The notes under the pieces are model-generated. The model made no database searches. It was not told the origin of the DNA and saw only the letters and a program-made list of their open reading frames with translations. The position numbers and the translations under genes were made by a program. This document shows, piece by piece, positions 43,433-53,231 of a DNA stretch of 57,128 bases; the first letter of the stretch is position 1; every line of letters begins with the position of its first letter. This DNA is from Bacteroidales bacterium (GTDB lineage Bacteria > Bacteroidota > Bacteroidia > Bacteroidales > UBA10428), in NCBI GenBank assembly GCA_016935615.1, contig JAFGQO010000198.1, positions 1 through 57,128 on the forward strand, written 5' to 3'.

Positions 43433-44944
43433 TTATTTTATTGGTTTATATATGAAGTTTCTGAATCTTACTTGTCCAACCCCCATAGAACAAAGTCCTA
43501 TACGTAAACTTAAAAAATCGCCGAGTACATTATGATGATAAGAAGATACTTCCAAAGAATTTTCAATTTTAATCCAATCTTCTCCATCAATACTGTAATA
43601 CATGTCAATAATATTATGAACATTTTTTAAACGAATAAATACATGTTTATTAATAACTTTTTTTTCCGTAGGAAACTGCCAACCCCTTAGATTAGCTAAA
43701 ATATTTTCATAATCAGCCAAAATTCCGGAATATGCTTTTTGATTATAAAAAAGTACTAATCCGCCTGTTGCATCACCTTCAATAAATAACTCTACCTGTG
43801 CTATATAGGAATGGTCTGATGGTATACAAAGTAAAGGAGAACTCTCTCCTGCAGAATTTCCCTTGGCCTCAATAACCAAGCTGTTATCCTCAAAATGGTA
43901 TCTATTGCTATTATATTCTCCAAAGAATTTCCATTGTGGTTTAAGGTAATTCCCGTCAAATTTATCGCATAAGGTGAATGCCGTTTCAATGGTTTCACCT
44001 TCTGGTTTCTTTATTGGCTTATCAACACTATTACTGTCCGGTATTATATACCAATCATCATTTGTCCATTCAACGGGTTGAAGCAAAGTTTGACGACCCA
44101 TATTATAAAATCCATTCTCATATCCATGAAATACTATCCACCATTTACCTGTTGCATCCTCAAATAAAGTACCATGTCCTTGTGAACACCATTTTTCAGA
44201 ACTCTCTTTGGTACGAATGATTGGATTATAAGGTGAATTTTCCCATGGACCGAATGGTGTTGTTGAACGTGCAGAAATTACCATATGACCTGTAGCTGGA
44301 CCTGCAGTCCCTCCTTCGGCAACTGTTAAATAATAATAATCTCCTCGTTTAATAAGTTTCGGCCCTTCCAGACAAAAACACTCAATTGTCCAATCACGTG
44401 GTATTGTCCAGCCAGCATAACTATGTTTGATTTCACCAATAACAGAAAGACCATCATCAGACAAAGGTACATATCCGCCACTACTAAAATACAAATATCG
44501 TTTGCCGTTATTATCTGTAATATGTCCGGGGTCTATATTGCCAATTTTCAAATCTACAGGGTCACTCCATGTTCCGTTTATGGAGTCGGCAGTAACTACG
44601 TAATTGGTATTGTTGGCTGGAAAATAGATATAGTATTTGTTATTATATTTAACTAAATCAGGAGCCCATACCGAACCAACATATTTATGTAATGCATTAG
44701 TAACAGGTATCCAATTAATCAAATCTTTTGATTGCCAGATTAATAAGCCCGGGTAATAATCAAAAGATGAGTGAACGATATAATAATCATCACCATCACG
44801 CAAAAGGCTTGGGTCAGGATAATCACCTGCAAAGATTGGATTTAAAAAATATTCAGCATTTTTTTCATTGGTATTGGATTGATACTGAGTATTTGCTATT
44901 AATGTTAATTGCAGGATCAGAGTAATTAATAAAGTTTTCTTCAT
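43433..44944 (-). CDS. GH43-family glycoside hydrolase with C-terminal beta-sandwich domain
   Basis: A 503-residue exported enzyme with a signal peptide (1-20). The five-bladed propeller has the GH43 residues: Asp in 'DYPDPSLLRDGDDYY' (base), Asp in 'GNIDPGHITD' (pKa modulator), and Glu in 'CFCLEGPKL' (acid). The active-site 'VWAPDLVKY' and 'GTLFEDATGKWWIVFHGYENG' strands support a beta-xylosidase/alpha-arabinofuranosidase-type enzyme on plant hemicellulose. A C-terminal domain of about 170 residues resembles a concanavalin-like sandwich (DUF1349-like). There is no T9SS tail. It is probably periplasmic. Confidence 0.93.
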   Translation of the reverse strand: MKKTLLITLILQLTLIANTQYQSNTNEKNAEYFLNPIFAGDYPDPSLLRDGDDYYIVHSSFDYYPGLLIWQSKDLINWIPVTNALHKYVGSVWAPDLVKYNNKYYIYFPANNTNYVVTADSINGTWSDPVDLKIGNIDPGHITDNNGKRYLYFSSGGYVPLSDDGLSVIGEIKHSYAGWTIPRDWTIECFCLEGPKLIKRGDYYYLTVAEGGTAGPATGHMVISARSTTPFGPWENSPYNPIIRTKESSEKWCSQGHGTLFEDATGKWWIVFHGYENGFYNMGRQTLLQPVEWTNDDWYIIPDSNSVDKPIKKPEGETIETAFTLCDKFDGNYLKPQWKFFGEYNSNRYHFEDNSLVIEAKGNSAGESSPLLCIPSDHSYIAQVELFIEGDATGGLVLFYNQKAYSGILADYENILANLRGWQFPTEKKVINKHVFIRLKNVHNIIDMYYSIDGEDWIKIENSLEVSSYHHNVLGDFLSLRIGLCSMGVGQVRFRNFIYKPIK

Positions 44945-45175
44945 TTATCAGATTTTAAACTTTATTTTTCAATGTACAATATTGAATTTGTACGATTTCT
45001 TAAACAATATGTGCTGACAACGATTCGTAAATATGAGCAGGTTGTGTATTCCGTGCCATATACCTATTTAAACTGCTACTGCATCTATTTTGTGTATTCA
45101 CCATGAAATCAGCACGTCTTCCGGCTCACTTATATTCTCTGTTGCAACCTGGTAGATATGTATTACCCTCTTAAA

Positions 45176-46771
45176 TTATTCGGCTTGCAGAATCATTTTT
45201 CTGGTTTCAGAGAACTGATCTGTACTAATCGTATAAATGTAACTTCCAACCGATAGTTTTTCAAGGTTAATTTCTACTGTATATTTTCCTGAATTAAATT
45301 CTTTTCCGGCAAGCTCAGCAACTTCTTTACCCTGCATATCGAAAACTTTCAAGGAAACAAAAGTCGTATTCGGAATCTCGAAAGAAATACTTGTAATCCC
45401 GGAAAACGGATTCGGGTAGTTTTGTTCAAGAGCATATCCATTCTTCTCATAAGTATTAGCAATACCGGATATATAGATCTCAGGTTCGCAAATGTTGTTT
45501 GCTTCTTCACCTGCATCAACCGGAGTAATCTGGGAGTTTTTTAAAGCGAGTTTATCCAGCGAGGCTCCATCTTCGCCGAAACCAATACTGATGGTATGCT
45601 CACCTGCTATCAAATTGTAACTTTTCAGCTCCAACCACTGCCACCCTGTAGTGGTCAGGTCATCGATTAACTCAAATTCCTCATCGTCGATTTTTATCCA
45701 GTACGAATCATCATTGGCGGTTGGATTGTTAAACCGCCCATATACATAATAGCTTGTATCGGTACTAATAGTAAAGCTCATTTGTATAACGCTTAAATCA
45801 TCTGCGGGGGCTTCCGAAATGTTTTCAATACCGGGAGTAGCAGTAACATAGTTTCCGTTGGAGGCATTTTCGTCGGCCATTATTCTGCAGCTTTCACCGA
45901 CTGTACCGCATTCAGATTCTGAATAAGCAGTTTCATACCCCATCAATGAAAGCATTTTAACTCCATATCGTCTCCCCAGTTTTCTGTATCCTTCCGAGTC
46001 AAAATGAGCGTAATCCTGCCCGGTACATCCGCTTGATGAAATAACGTATGCAGTAGGAATAGTGTCAGGAAGCCTGTTAATTATTGTATTCATACTTGAA
46101 CAGCAATTTCCCTCAGCAGACAATACTTCTCCTGCAAGCAGGGGAACCGAATCTGCACCCATTGAAAGATCAGTCAACATATCATTGTAAATCTTTTTTA
46201 CATACGATGGCCATTGGGCATCACCGGTGTTAGTTTCTCCCTGGTGCAACAGAATCCCTTTAATCACACCGTCTTGCTGAGCCAATTGTGCAAGGTCGAT
46301 AAGATATTGGTAAGGATTCCATTCATAGTCTTCCAATTTAGTGAGAAACCAGCTTTCTGTATAGGTAGAGTCATAATCCTGGTAAATATCCTTATCAAAT
46401 AACCTGATATCACATCCGCCAACAGCAACATTAATAACACCTACCTTAATGCTGTCCGGAAGGTTTGCCACCATGGTTCTGCCAAAATAGTCGGCAGGTG
46501 AAAGGCCTGACCAGCATTGACATAATGGAGGAACAGCCGTATACCATACAGCCTTCGATCTTCCCAGATTTGAACACTCAAGTGCCTGCAATACCTGAAA
46601 GCGGCTATCAACGGTATTATCTTGTGATTGGATTGGACCCTGGCCCTCCATGTTTGACTGTCCGAAACAAAGGTAAATGTGAAAATTCGGATCTTGTGAA
46701 AAAAGGTTCGCACTTAGTAAGAGTGATCCTATTATTATTAGAACTCGTACTTTCTTTTTTTGCTTTCTCAT
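45176..46771 (-). CDS. SGNH sialate-O-acetylesterase-like protein with T9SS sorting domain
   Basis: A 531-residue secreted esterase. After a signal peptide (1-25), 'YLCFGQSNMEGQGP' carries the nucleophilic Ser of the SGNH/GDSL fold, and 'DYAHFDSEGYRKLGRRYG' near residue 255 gives the Asp-x-x-His pair. Middle part (about 310-420) looks like a carbohydrate-binding beta-sandwich. The last 80 residues ('YPNPFSGITSISFEIPN', 'LKVFDMQGKEV', 'SVGSYIYTISTDQ') are a type IX secretion sorting domain, so it is exported to the cell surface. It de-acetylates glycans; it fits with the neighbouring GH43 and GH5 genes. Confidence 0.93.
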   Translation of the reverse strand: MRKQKKKVRVLIIIGSLLLSANLFSQDPNFHIYLCFGQSNMEGQGPIQSQDNTVDSRFQVLQALECSNLGRSKAVWYTAVPPLCQCWSGLSPADYFGRTMVANLPDSIKVGVINVAVGGCDIRLFDKDIYQDYDSTYTESWFLTKLEDYEWNPYQYLIDLAQLAQQDGVIKGILLHQGETNTGDAQWPSYVKKIYNDMLTDLSMGADSVPLLAGEVLSAEGNCCSSMNTIINRLPDTIPTAYVISSSGCTGQDYAHFDSEGYRKLGRRYGVKMLSLMGYETAYSESECGTVGESCRIMADENASNGNYVTATPGIENISEAPADDLSVIQMSFTISTDTSYYVYGRFNNPTANDDSYWIKIDDEEFELIDDLTTTGWQWLELKSYNLIAGEHTISIGFGEDGASLDKLALKNSQITPVDAGEEANNICEPEIYISGIANTYEKNGYALEQNYPNPFSGITSISFEIPNTTFVSLKVFDMQGKEVAELAGKEFNSGKYTVEINLEKLSVGSYIYTISTDQFSETRKMILQAE

Positions 46772-47210
46772 AAGATTTTAGATAAAATATAAACTAATAA
46801 TGCTTTACTATCGGAATTCTGCTTTTCAAAAAAACTTATCGTAAAATTTAACTGCCACAAATATATGATTTTGCGAGAAAAGCATGATCATAAATCAATA
46901 TATTACATTTTATAAAACAATTTAAGCCACTTTAATTGTCCTCAGAATAAATATAAGAAATTTAGAGAAAATTCAATTGGCCGTAAAACGGTAAATATAT
47001 GAAAAGCAGGCGATTGTGTGGCAATTCGCTATCGAATTATGCATAAGTTGAAGAAAGCTGTTACCTTTAAATTTATTACTATCATGTCTATTTTGTATGT
47101 ACCTTATTGTGTGCCGGCATTATATTTTTTGCAATATTTTATCTTAAACAAACACTATAAACAACATCATCAACCATATTTCCATCAAAGGTCTCCTGTT
47201 TAATTCAATA
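46772..47210. other. 439-bp spacer between the esterase and GH5 genes
   Basis: AT-rich with no gene. A TAnnTTTG-type element (minus strand, 46858-46865) lies about 90 bp upstream of the esterase gene. A short CCGT/ACGG hairpin is at about 46980-46991. A 61-codon plus-strand frame at 47018-47203 has no family features and is not called. Confidence 0.5.
46858..46865 (-). promoter_or_regulatory. Candidate -7 promoter element of the esterase gene
   Basis: TATATTTG on the minus strand matches TAnnTTTG and lies about 87 bp upstream of the start. A proper -33 TTG is not visible. Confidence 0.3.
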
Positions 47211-48518
47211 TTATATGTTCCATTCCTTGGTAGGAATTAGTTGTTTGTTTATCGTACAATTCCCGAATTTAAAATCATCTAAAGCTGCCAGTAATCTATC
47301 GAAAGATATTTTTCTTAAATTATTTCTAACCAGTTTCCATCCATTAGTCGATTCATTGGCAAGCCATTTATAGTATGAGTATTTATCCTTTTCCTTTTCG
47401 GCAGATAAAATACTGTCTTTTGAGAAAATATCCCAAAAAACCCAATTGTTTGAAATTTCCAAACATAATTTATTCCATTCTCCCTTTTTATCTGCAAGTA
47501 ACATTCCCATAGCTCCACAATCTTTTAAAGGCCACAAAGCCCATCCAACATATTTGTCTTCAAGAATTGAGATAAAATTATACAAAGCATGATAACGGTC
47601 AGGCATATGTAATGGGTGACCTGTTTCGCCACACCATAAAGGCTTTTTAAGATTTTCAGTTAAATGTTCATAACTTACATCTCTATACAGGCTTTCTTCT
47701 AATTTTGTGTGTATATCTGCTGATTGCATATCATCAGGTATCTGTAAGAACGGATACAAATGAAATGTAAAAGAAGAGTTTTCATCTAAATTTTCGGTGA
47801 ACATAGAAAAATCTCTGCTATATGTGTTTCCCGAATAGAAAATAATATGATTTGAATCAACCTTACGAATTGCATTTGTGCATTTACGAAAAAAATTAAT
47901 CATTACAATTTCTGATGATTTTGAGAAGAAACAGGGCTCATTTATCAAATCATAACCACCAATTGCAGGTTCATTTTTATAATATTCAGCTATTCTTCCC
48001 CAAAGTTTAACAATTTTATTAATAGCATTGTTATCTGACCAGAAATTGTCTTTTCCACTATAGTTGTCACTGTGCCAATCAGGATTTTGTCCACCTGGCA
48101 CCGCATGTAAATCTATAATCCCCCAGATTTTATATTTTTTCAAATACTTTAAAATTCTATCTACTTCGCGTATAGCAACCGATTTTTCAAAATTGTCTGT
48201 AAAAAACAGTTGATAATTAATTGGTATTCGGACATGATTCATGCCACGATCATTAACATACTTAATATCCTTTTCTTGTATATAGACAGAATAATATTTA
48301 TTCCAGAAATGATTGGATTTTTCTATACCATATGTTTCCAGTATCATCTGTCGAATTTGAGAATCTGTCCCTGGTATACCGAACATAAAATGTTCAAGTA
48401 TAAGCCAGTTCGCAAGTCCAACACCTCTTAATTGAACAGGAGTATTATTACTTATGTAATTCATCCCTTGTATAGATAAAAGTTTCACATTTTTCTTTTT
48501 GGTTATAATTAATAACAT
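47211..48518 (-). CDS. GH5-family glycoside hydrolase (cellulase-like)
   Basis: A 435-residue (beta/alpha)8 hydrolase. It shows 'QLRGVGLANWLILEHFMFG' at the start, 'GMNHVRIPINYQLF', 'WGIIDLHAVPGGQNPDWHSDN', then the acid/base Glu in 'GGYDLINEPCF' and the nucleophile Glu in 'PLWCGETGHPLH'. Substrate is likely a beta-1,3/1,4-glucan or related polysaccharide. No cleavable signal peptide is obvious, only a short hydrophobic start (MLLIITKKKN), so it may be cytosolic or the true start may differ. It stands alone, upstream of the esterase. Confidence 0.9.
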   Translation of the reverse strand: MLLIITKKKNVKLLSIQGMNYISNNTPVQLRGVGLANWLILEHFMFGIPGTDSQIRQMILETYGIEKSNHFWNKYYSVYIQEKDIKYVNDRGMNHVRIPINYQLFFTDNFEKSVAIREVDRILKYLKKYKIWGIIDLHAVPGGQNPDWHSDNYSGKDNFWSDNNAINKIVKLWGRIAEYYKNEPAIGGYDLINEPCFFSKSSEIVMINFFRKCTNAIRKVDSNHIIFYSGNTYSRDFSMFTENLDENSSFTFHLYPFLQIPDDMQSADIHTKLEESLYRDVSYEHLTENLKKPLWCGETGHPLHMPDRYHALYNFISILEDKYVGWALWPLKDCGAMGMLLADKKGEWNKLCLEISNNWVFWDIFSKDSILSAEKEKDKYSYYKWLANESTNGWKLVRNNLRKISFDRLLAALDDFKFGNCTINKQLIPTKEWNI

Positions 48519-48679
48519 ATTTAGTAATAAATTTTCTTCTCATAAATGCAACCTAACGGTTCTTCATTTGACTTGTTGCTAACTTATATTTTGAACTTTG
48601 TCCGTTGCTTGCCGGTTAAATAATTTTATACATCAGCAGAACTGCCAGATCCAGGCAATACGTTATAAATTCCTTATAA

Positions 48680-50086
48680 TCATTCATTTTTCTTTTTTTT
48701 AAGTTTTTCACTCATAAGATTTACCATTTCATAATATTCTTTTTCTCTGGCAAGTGATAAAGCATTTTTCCCGTCTTTTGAAATATTTTCAATATCTGCT
48801 CCTTTATTTATTAATGATATAGCAAGCTCAGGCTCTTCTTTTGTAATAGCAAGCATCAGTGGAGTATATCCATTTTTATCGGTTCTGGTTAAATCAGCCC
48901 CCTTTTCAATAAGCATTTCAGCTATTTTAAATTGTTTTTTTTCTAATGCCAATACTAATGGATCTGGTCCTGCCAAATTTTCAACATTTATAATAGCTCC
49001 TTTTTCCAGAAGCAGAATAGCACTCTTTTTTTGTTTGTACTCTATTGCCAGCAATAAGGGAGTCCATGTTCCTACTAATACTGCAGTCCTATTAATAGTA
49101 TCTCCATGTTCACCTGATACCGTTTCAATTTTATACATAATAAGAAATTCTGCTACTGCATTGAGATCAGCTCCATTTTCAACCAATGCTTCAGCAATAT
49201 CATATTGTGTATTCATAATAGCATACATCAGAGGAGTATACAGATCATTATCGGTAAAATGTATATTTGCTCCCTTTTTCATAAGTATTTCAGCTATCTC
49301 GGGTTGTTTTGTTTCCAAAGCTATCATTAAGGGAGTTTTTCCATTATCATTTGCTATATTTATTTCAGCATTCATTTCAATAAGGGTTTTTGCCAGCTCT
49401 GATTGTTTATTTTCTATTGCATACATTAATGGTGTATACTTATAATAATTTATCACATTTACTTCCGCTCCTTTTTGTAGAAGTATATCTGCATTTTTTA
49501 TGGTATTGGTTTTAATAGCTAATAACAAAGGAGTCCATCCGTAATGATTTTTTGTATTAATATCTGCACCTGATTCCAGCAGGTTCACAATTTCTTTTGT
49601 TCTTGATTGATAAGAAGCAAAAAATAATTCTGAGTTTAATTTTTCCTGTTGTTGATACGGACTTTCTTTAATAATATATTCACCAAAGGTTAAGCAATTG
49701 GAAATATCTGATTCTCTAACATAACACTCTCCAACGTATGGATTACAGTCTAACGTGTAACATTTCTTCGGTTCAAAATTGAAATCAATATTCCCCCAAC
49801 CTTTATAAGTAGTTCCTCCCCAATCAGTGTATTGATATCTGATATCCATACTATGATTTCCTGGCAATAACTCGATACGATCTAATTTTATGTCAACTTT
49901 TTCACCATCAATATTATTGATATAAATACTTTTTAGGTAAACTTCCGCCTGGGTTAATACTGCCACCTTTTCCGGAGGTAACTGATCTCCATCATAGAAT
50001 TTGAATGTTTTTTTTTGCGAATAAATCTCTGTAAAACTGAATACAAGTATTAGAAGAATACAATCTTTGATAAAGGTGAATTTCAT
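48680..50086 (-). CDS. Exported ankyrin-repeat protein
   Basis: A 468-residue protein with a signal peptide (1-24, ending EIYSQ). The region 25-140 is beta-rich with four cysteines ('CYTLDCNPYVGECYVRESDISNC'), unlike the ankyrin part. About nine ankyrin repeats follow (about 160-460), each near 33 residues, such as 'GWTPLLLAIKTNTIKNADILLQKGAEVN'. A 30-residue insertion near residue 315 ('MYKIETVSGEHGDTINRTAVLVG') interrupts two of them. Probably a periplasmic scaffold or inhibitor-type protein. It lacks the barrel of the other ankyrin gene at 15871-17334. Confidence 0.87.
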   Translation of the reverse strand: MKFTFIKDCILLILVFSFTEIYSQKKTFKFYDGDQLPPEKVAVLTQAEVYLKSIYINNIDGEKVDIKLDRIELLPGNHSMDIRYQYTDWGGTTYKGWGNIDFNFEPKKCYTLDCNPYVGECYVRESDISNCLTFGEYIIKESPYQQQEKLNSELFFASYQSRTKEIVNLLESGADINTKNHYGWTPLLLAIKTNTIKNADILLQKGAEVNVINYYKYTPLMYAIENKQSELAKTLIEMNAEINIANDNGKTPLMIALETKQPEIAEILMKKGANIHFTDNDLYTPLMYAIMNTQYDIAEALVENGADLNAVAEFLIMYKIETVSGEHGDTINRTAVLVGTWTPLLLAIEYKQKKSAILLLEKGAIINVENLAGPDPLVLALEKKQFKIAEMLIEKGADLTRTDKNGYTPLMLAITKEEPELAISLINKGADIENISKDGKNALSLAREKEYYEMVNLMSEKLKKKKNE

Positions 50087-50447
50087 ATTTCAATGGTTTT
50101 AAAATTTATATAATGTTTATAGGTTTTTAATGTTATCAAAATGTAGTCTTTTATTGTCATATAGTACTATAAATATATAGAAACTATTGAAAATTAGATA
50201 TTCTTAAAGGTTCGCACGGATTTGACTGCGTCGAGTTCATCCTGATGTCCCCGGTTGTAATCCGGGCGTAAAAAGCACTCCGGTACAAGTTAAAAAATAA
50301 CCTTCATCCGGCATGGGTGGGTGTTAGCTGACGATTAAAGCACCAAATAGTTACTGTTCAACCGGTTCATCCGGATCACTATTCTGATGCACTTTTCCAG
50401 TAAGATATTTTTGAAATCGCCGGATCTGATGATTTTCATGCAATGCA
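50087..50447. repeat. 361-bp spacer with palindromic cassette-border-like sequence
   Basis: No gene is present. GTTAGCTGAC at 50323-50332 and the flanking 'GCCGGAT/ATCCGG' words (50305-50312 and 50371-50378) belong to the family of GTTAG-ended palindromic spacers. The segment 50212-50300 contains GTGCG...CGTAAAAAGC inverted words. It separates the ankyrin and nucleoside-diphosphate-kinase genes. Confidence 0.4.
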
Positions 50448-51191
50448 TCACCAGTTTTCTGCCAGTTTTTCGTTTATCAGGTATTTTGCGACTACAGATT
50501 TAAGAGATCCTGATGCCGGAATACCTTTGCATAGTTTGCGTAATGATTCTAAATCAGATTTCCAAACCACATCTGAAGGGGCAAGAATACAAACAGAATC
50601 CGGTTCATATTTCCCGTAAAGTCTGTTCTCTTTAAAGTAGTAGAATTCCCTGCTTTGTTCTGTAGGATAAGCACGCATCAATGGTGGTATATCATTCGGT
50701 TTGAACCAGAGTTTAATTTCTCGCTCTGCATCATTATGTGTTGCAGAAGCGTGAATAAGATTATCCATACGTTGCCCGATCATATTACCTTCAGCATCTT
50801 TGAGAGGGACCATTGTTCCAAGGGAACGGATACATCCTGGCTTTTCCAGCCTGGCTTCAAGCGGATTCGTTGGACCTACAATATCTCGTATCTTCCTTAT
50901 AGCATCCCGTCCTTGATATGCAATTGCTATCACTCTTTGCTTCCATGGTTTATCACTATAGTGGCAATGTCCCATTAGATAATCCAGGATTGCAGGGAAA
51001 AAAATCTTTCCCCGATGTTCAGCATAATGTTCTTCGGCCATCATTTTACTAACATGTACAATCTTTGTCCCACAATAATGCAATCCTGTATGAAATTCCG
51101 AAAGTGTAGAAAATAAATAACCTGTTAAAGAATTCTTAAGTGCGTCCGGCTTAATAAGCACAAGTGTTTGTTCGAGGTCCCTTTTATCCAT
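50448..51191 (-). CDS. Enlarged nucleoside-diphosphate-kinase-like protein
   Basis: A 247-residue protein. The N-terminal 'LEQTLVLIKPDALKNSLTGYLFS' is the start strand and Lys of the NDPK fold, and 'DNLIHASATHNDAEREIKLWF' contains the catalytic His (N-x-x-H-A-S motif). A classical NDPK has about 140-150 residues; here there is an insertion and a C-terminal extension ending 'LINEKLAENW'. It would phosphorylate NDPs from ATP if active. AAGGAG at 7 bases before the ATG at 51191 is an unusually good ribosome-binding site in this window, and decides the start; an ATG 7 codons earlier (51212) is discarded. Confidence 0.82.
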   Translation of the reverse strand: MDKRDLEQTLVLIKPDALKNSLTGYLFSTLSEFHTGLHYCGTKIVHVSKMMAEEHYAEHRGKIFFPAILDYLMGHCHYSDKPWKQRVIAIAYQGRDAIRKIRDIVGPTNPLEARLEKPGCIRSLGTMVPLKDAEGNMIGQRMDNLIHASATHNDAEREIKLWFKPNDIPPLMRAYPTEQSREFYYFKENRLYGKYEPDSVCILAPSDVVWKSDLESLRKLCKGIPASGSLKSVVAKYLINEKLAENW

Positions 51192-51806
51192 AGATATTCT
51201 CCTTAATTTCATAAAATCCTTTTTCTAAAATACACACACCTTTATTTCTTTAATCTTATTAATTCCTTGCATGTTTAACAATTCCACACTATTAATTGCT
51301 TGGTTAACAGCCTTTTGAATAATAGTATCATATAAATAATGTATCATTTGTATTCCTGATATTGGAGAAGTTGAAATTTTTGCTGTTATAAAAACATATT
51401 GACATCCCCAATCATATTTTGCATTTGGATATTTTTTTCAATAGCGTAGGGTAAATATACATTTCCATATTCATATTTCAAATCCTCTTCATGAATTTCT
51501 TTAGCCTTGCAAAGGTGTTATTTTGATAGATTCAATCGTTCTTTGAGATAGCATTGTCATGCGGTTTTTTTCACCTTTAGTATTTCCAAAACCTTACCGA
51601 TAGCGTTTTTGTCGTATAAAACATATGGCCTGCCTGCCGGACAGGCGGGGAGAGCGGGCTGTGTTTGTATCCACTTTTGCAGAAAACTGATGCGTGGCAG
51701 TAAGTTCGAATAAGCACTTCACGCCAACCGAGGATCCCGATGAATATCGGGAGACGAGCCCAGCGTAGCTAAATGTTTTATGACCGCATGTTAGCGGCTG
51801 TGTTTA
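51192..51806. repeat. Spacer with large imperfect palindromic border element (copy A)
   Basis: No gene. The right 200 bp (51598-51800) form one large imperfect palindrome whose arms are 51601-51624 and 51773-51797, sharing ATAAAACAT/ATGTTTTAT and ending GTTAGCGG 10 bp from the DUF1593 stop codon. Inside lie CTGCCTGCC, GGGAGAGCGGGCTG (51648-51661) and a hairpin CCCGAT/ATCGGG (51736-51751). The same inner sequence recurs at 53311-53440. Confidence 0.55.
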
Positions 51807-53231
51807 TTATGGTTTAATCATCACTATTACTCTTTTATAACTGGATAATTGAGGTTCGCCCTTATCTGTTACTTTCAAAATAAAGTGGGCAGTTTCTTCT
51901 TTTTCAACCTTTGGGGCAATTATGTATGCTCCGTGAGCATTTTCCGCACCTTCAACTTTTATTAATTTTTTATATGTGCCAGCCTCAGGATAATTGAACC
52001 ACAGGAAACTGTAACTATCTCCATCGGGGTCGGTCGTACCAAAGGCATCTAATCCAAAGCCCTGTCCTGATTTAACAGTTATTTGTTCAGGATTACTTAA
52101 TACAATAACAGGAGCATGATTGGCTTCCTTGTATGATTTTGTGCACCAGTCCATACGTGCAGCAAAATCATTTTGAAAGTCATCTCGCCATCGCCATAAT
52201 GTAACTTTATTATCCTTGAATGTAATTGCATCTATTTTTACGGTTCTCCCATAATCACTTGAAATATAAGGTGTATAGGTATCTACAGCATTTGTCCAAA
52301 TTTCTCTTGTTTCGGGTTCAAATGGTACACCTGAACCACCTTTCTTTTGGGTAGAAAAATCTGGCTTATAAAGCTCATATCTACCACCCCAGCCACCCCA
52401 TCCAGGATGTTCGGCATCATTTAATCCATTCAATATCAGAGATAAAAAAGAGGGTGTATCTCCTTCCATTCCCCATGCTGTATCGGGATAAGCTGCACCC
52501 AGAGGTCCGTGTCCTTGTTGAATATTCTGAGTAAGCCAGGAATTGCTTATTTTACTATTATCTATTCCTTGTATAAAACTATTAATGCCATTCCAGGTTG
52601 CACTTCCATAATCATCTCCAGGGCTGACAATATAAAACAAGTCGGGAAAATTATTCCTCATCCAGATGCCACTATCATCTTGGTCGGAAATAGCATAAAC
52701 CCTGAGTTTTGAAATCAATACTTTTTGTTCTTTTTCAGTTTTTGTGTTTTTAATCTTATATAATGCTTGTGCTAAGGTATTAGCGCCTCCCCATATCGGA
52801 ATCCATAAAGGACGCTCATCATTTTTTTCAAGTTCTTTAATTATCCAATCAGAGCCTTCTGAATCTTTGTTTTTACCTACACCCAACATTCCATATTCCG
52901 GTAGTCCTTGTTTTATTAAAGGAAATAATGTTTCGGCTTTTGGAAAAGTTGCATCATGATTTACAAGATTGAATTGTACTTTATCGTAAGCTTGAATTAC
53001 TTTTTCTATGGATTCCGGATTGACCGTTGATTTATGCCAACAAGAGGTAGTAGCGATTAATCCTTTGATGTCAATTTCATTGGAATATAAAAGCAATCGT
53101 ACCAAAGATTGCGTATCATCTGGATCTGCCTCAATGTCGGTTAGTATAATTACTCTGTGTTTTTGATTCATTTGCCCAAAAAGGAAACCAGATGTCAGGG
53201 AGAATATCATAAAAAGGAAAAAGGTTCTCAT
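51807..53231 (-). CDS. DUF1593 nucleoside-hydrolase-like secreted protein
   Basis: A 474-residue exported protein (signal peptide 1-19, ending FLFGQ). The catalytic domain has 'VIILTDIEADPDDTQSLVRLLLYS', an Asp cluster like the Ca-binding DxDxxxDD of nucleoside hydrolases, and belongs to DUF1593. In Bacteroidota these lie in polysaccharide-use regions, where the substrate may be a sugar-linked compound. A C-terminal immunoglobulin-like domain (about 385-474) ends 'LKVTDKGEPQLSSYKRVIVMIKP'. The gene is bounded on both sides by CCGCTAAC/GTTAGCGG (53311-53318 and 51790-51797). Confidence 0.88.
   Translation of the reverse strand: MRTFFLFMIFSLTSGFLFGQMNQKHRVIILTDIEADPDDTQSLVRLLLYSNEIDIKGLIATTSCWHKSTVNPESIEKVIQAYDKVQFNLVNHDATFPKAETLFPLIKQGLPEYGMLGVGKNKDSEGSDWIIKELEKNDERPLWIPIWGGANTLAQALYKIKNTKTEKEQKVLISKLRVYAISDQDDSGIWMRNNFPDLFYIVSPGDDYGSATWNGINSFIQGIDNSKISNSWLTQNIQQGHGPLGAAYPDTAWGMEGDTPSFLSLILNGLNDAEHPGWGGWGGRYELYKPDFSTQKKGGSGVPFEPETREIWTNAVDTYTPYISSDYGRTVKIDAITFKDNKVTLWRWRDDFQNDFAARMDWCTKSYKEANHAPVIVLSNPEQITVKSGQGFGLDAFGTTDPDGDSYSFLWFNYPEAGTYKKLIKVEGAENAHGAYIIAPKVEKEETAHFILKVTDKGEPQLSSYKRVIVMIKP

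Noticed and set aside
47018-47203. 61-codon plus-strand frame between the esterase and GH5 genes
   Set aside because: Hydrophobic by AT-rich composition; no signal, motif or ribosome-binding site.
48552-48620. ACCTAAC...GTTAAAT pair as a second attC site downstream of the ankyrin gene
   Set aside because: The core words match the RYYYAAC/GTTRRRY patterns but the inner arms pair poorly; not strong enough to call.
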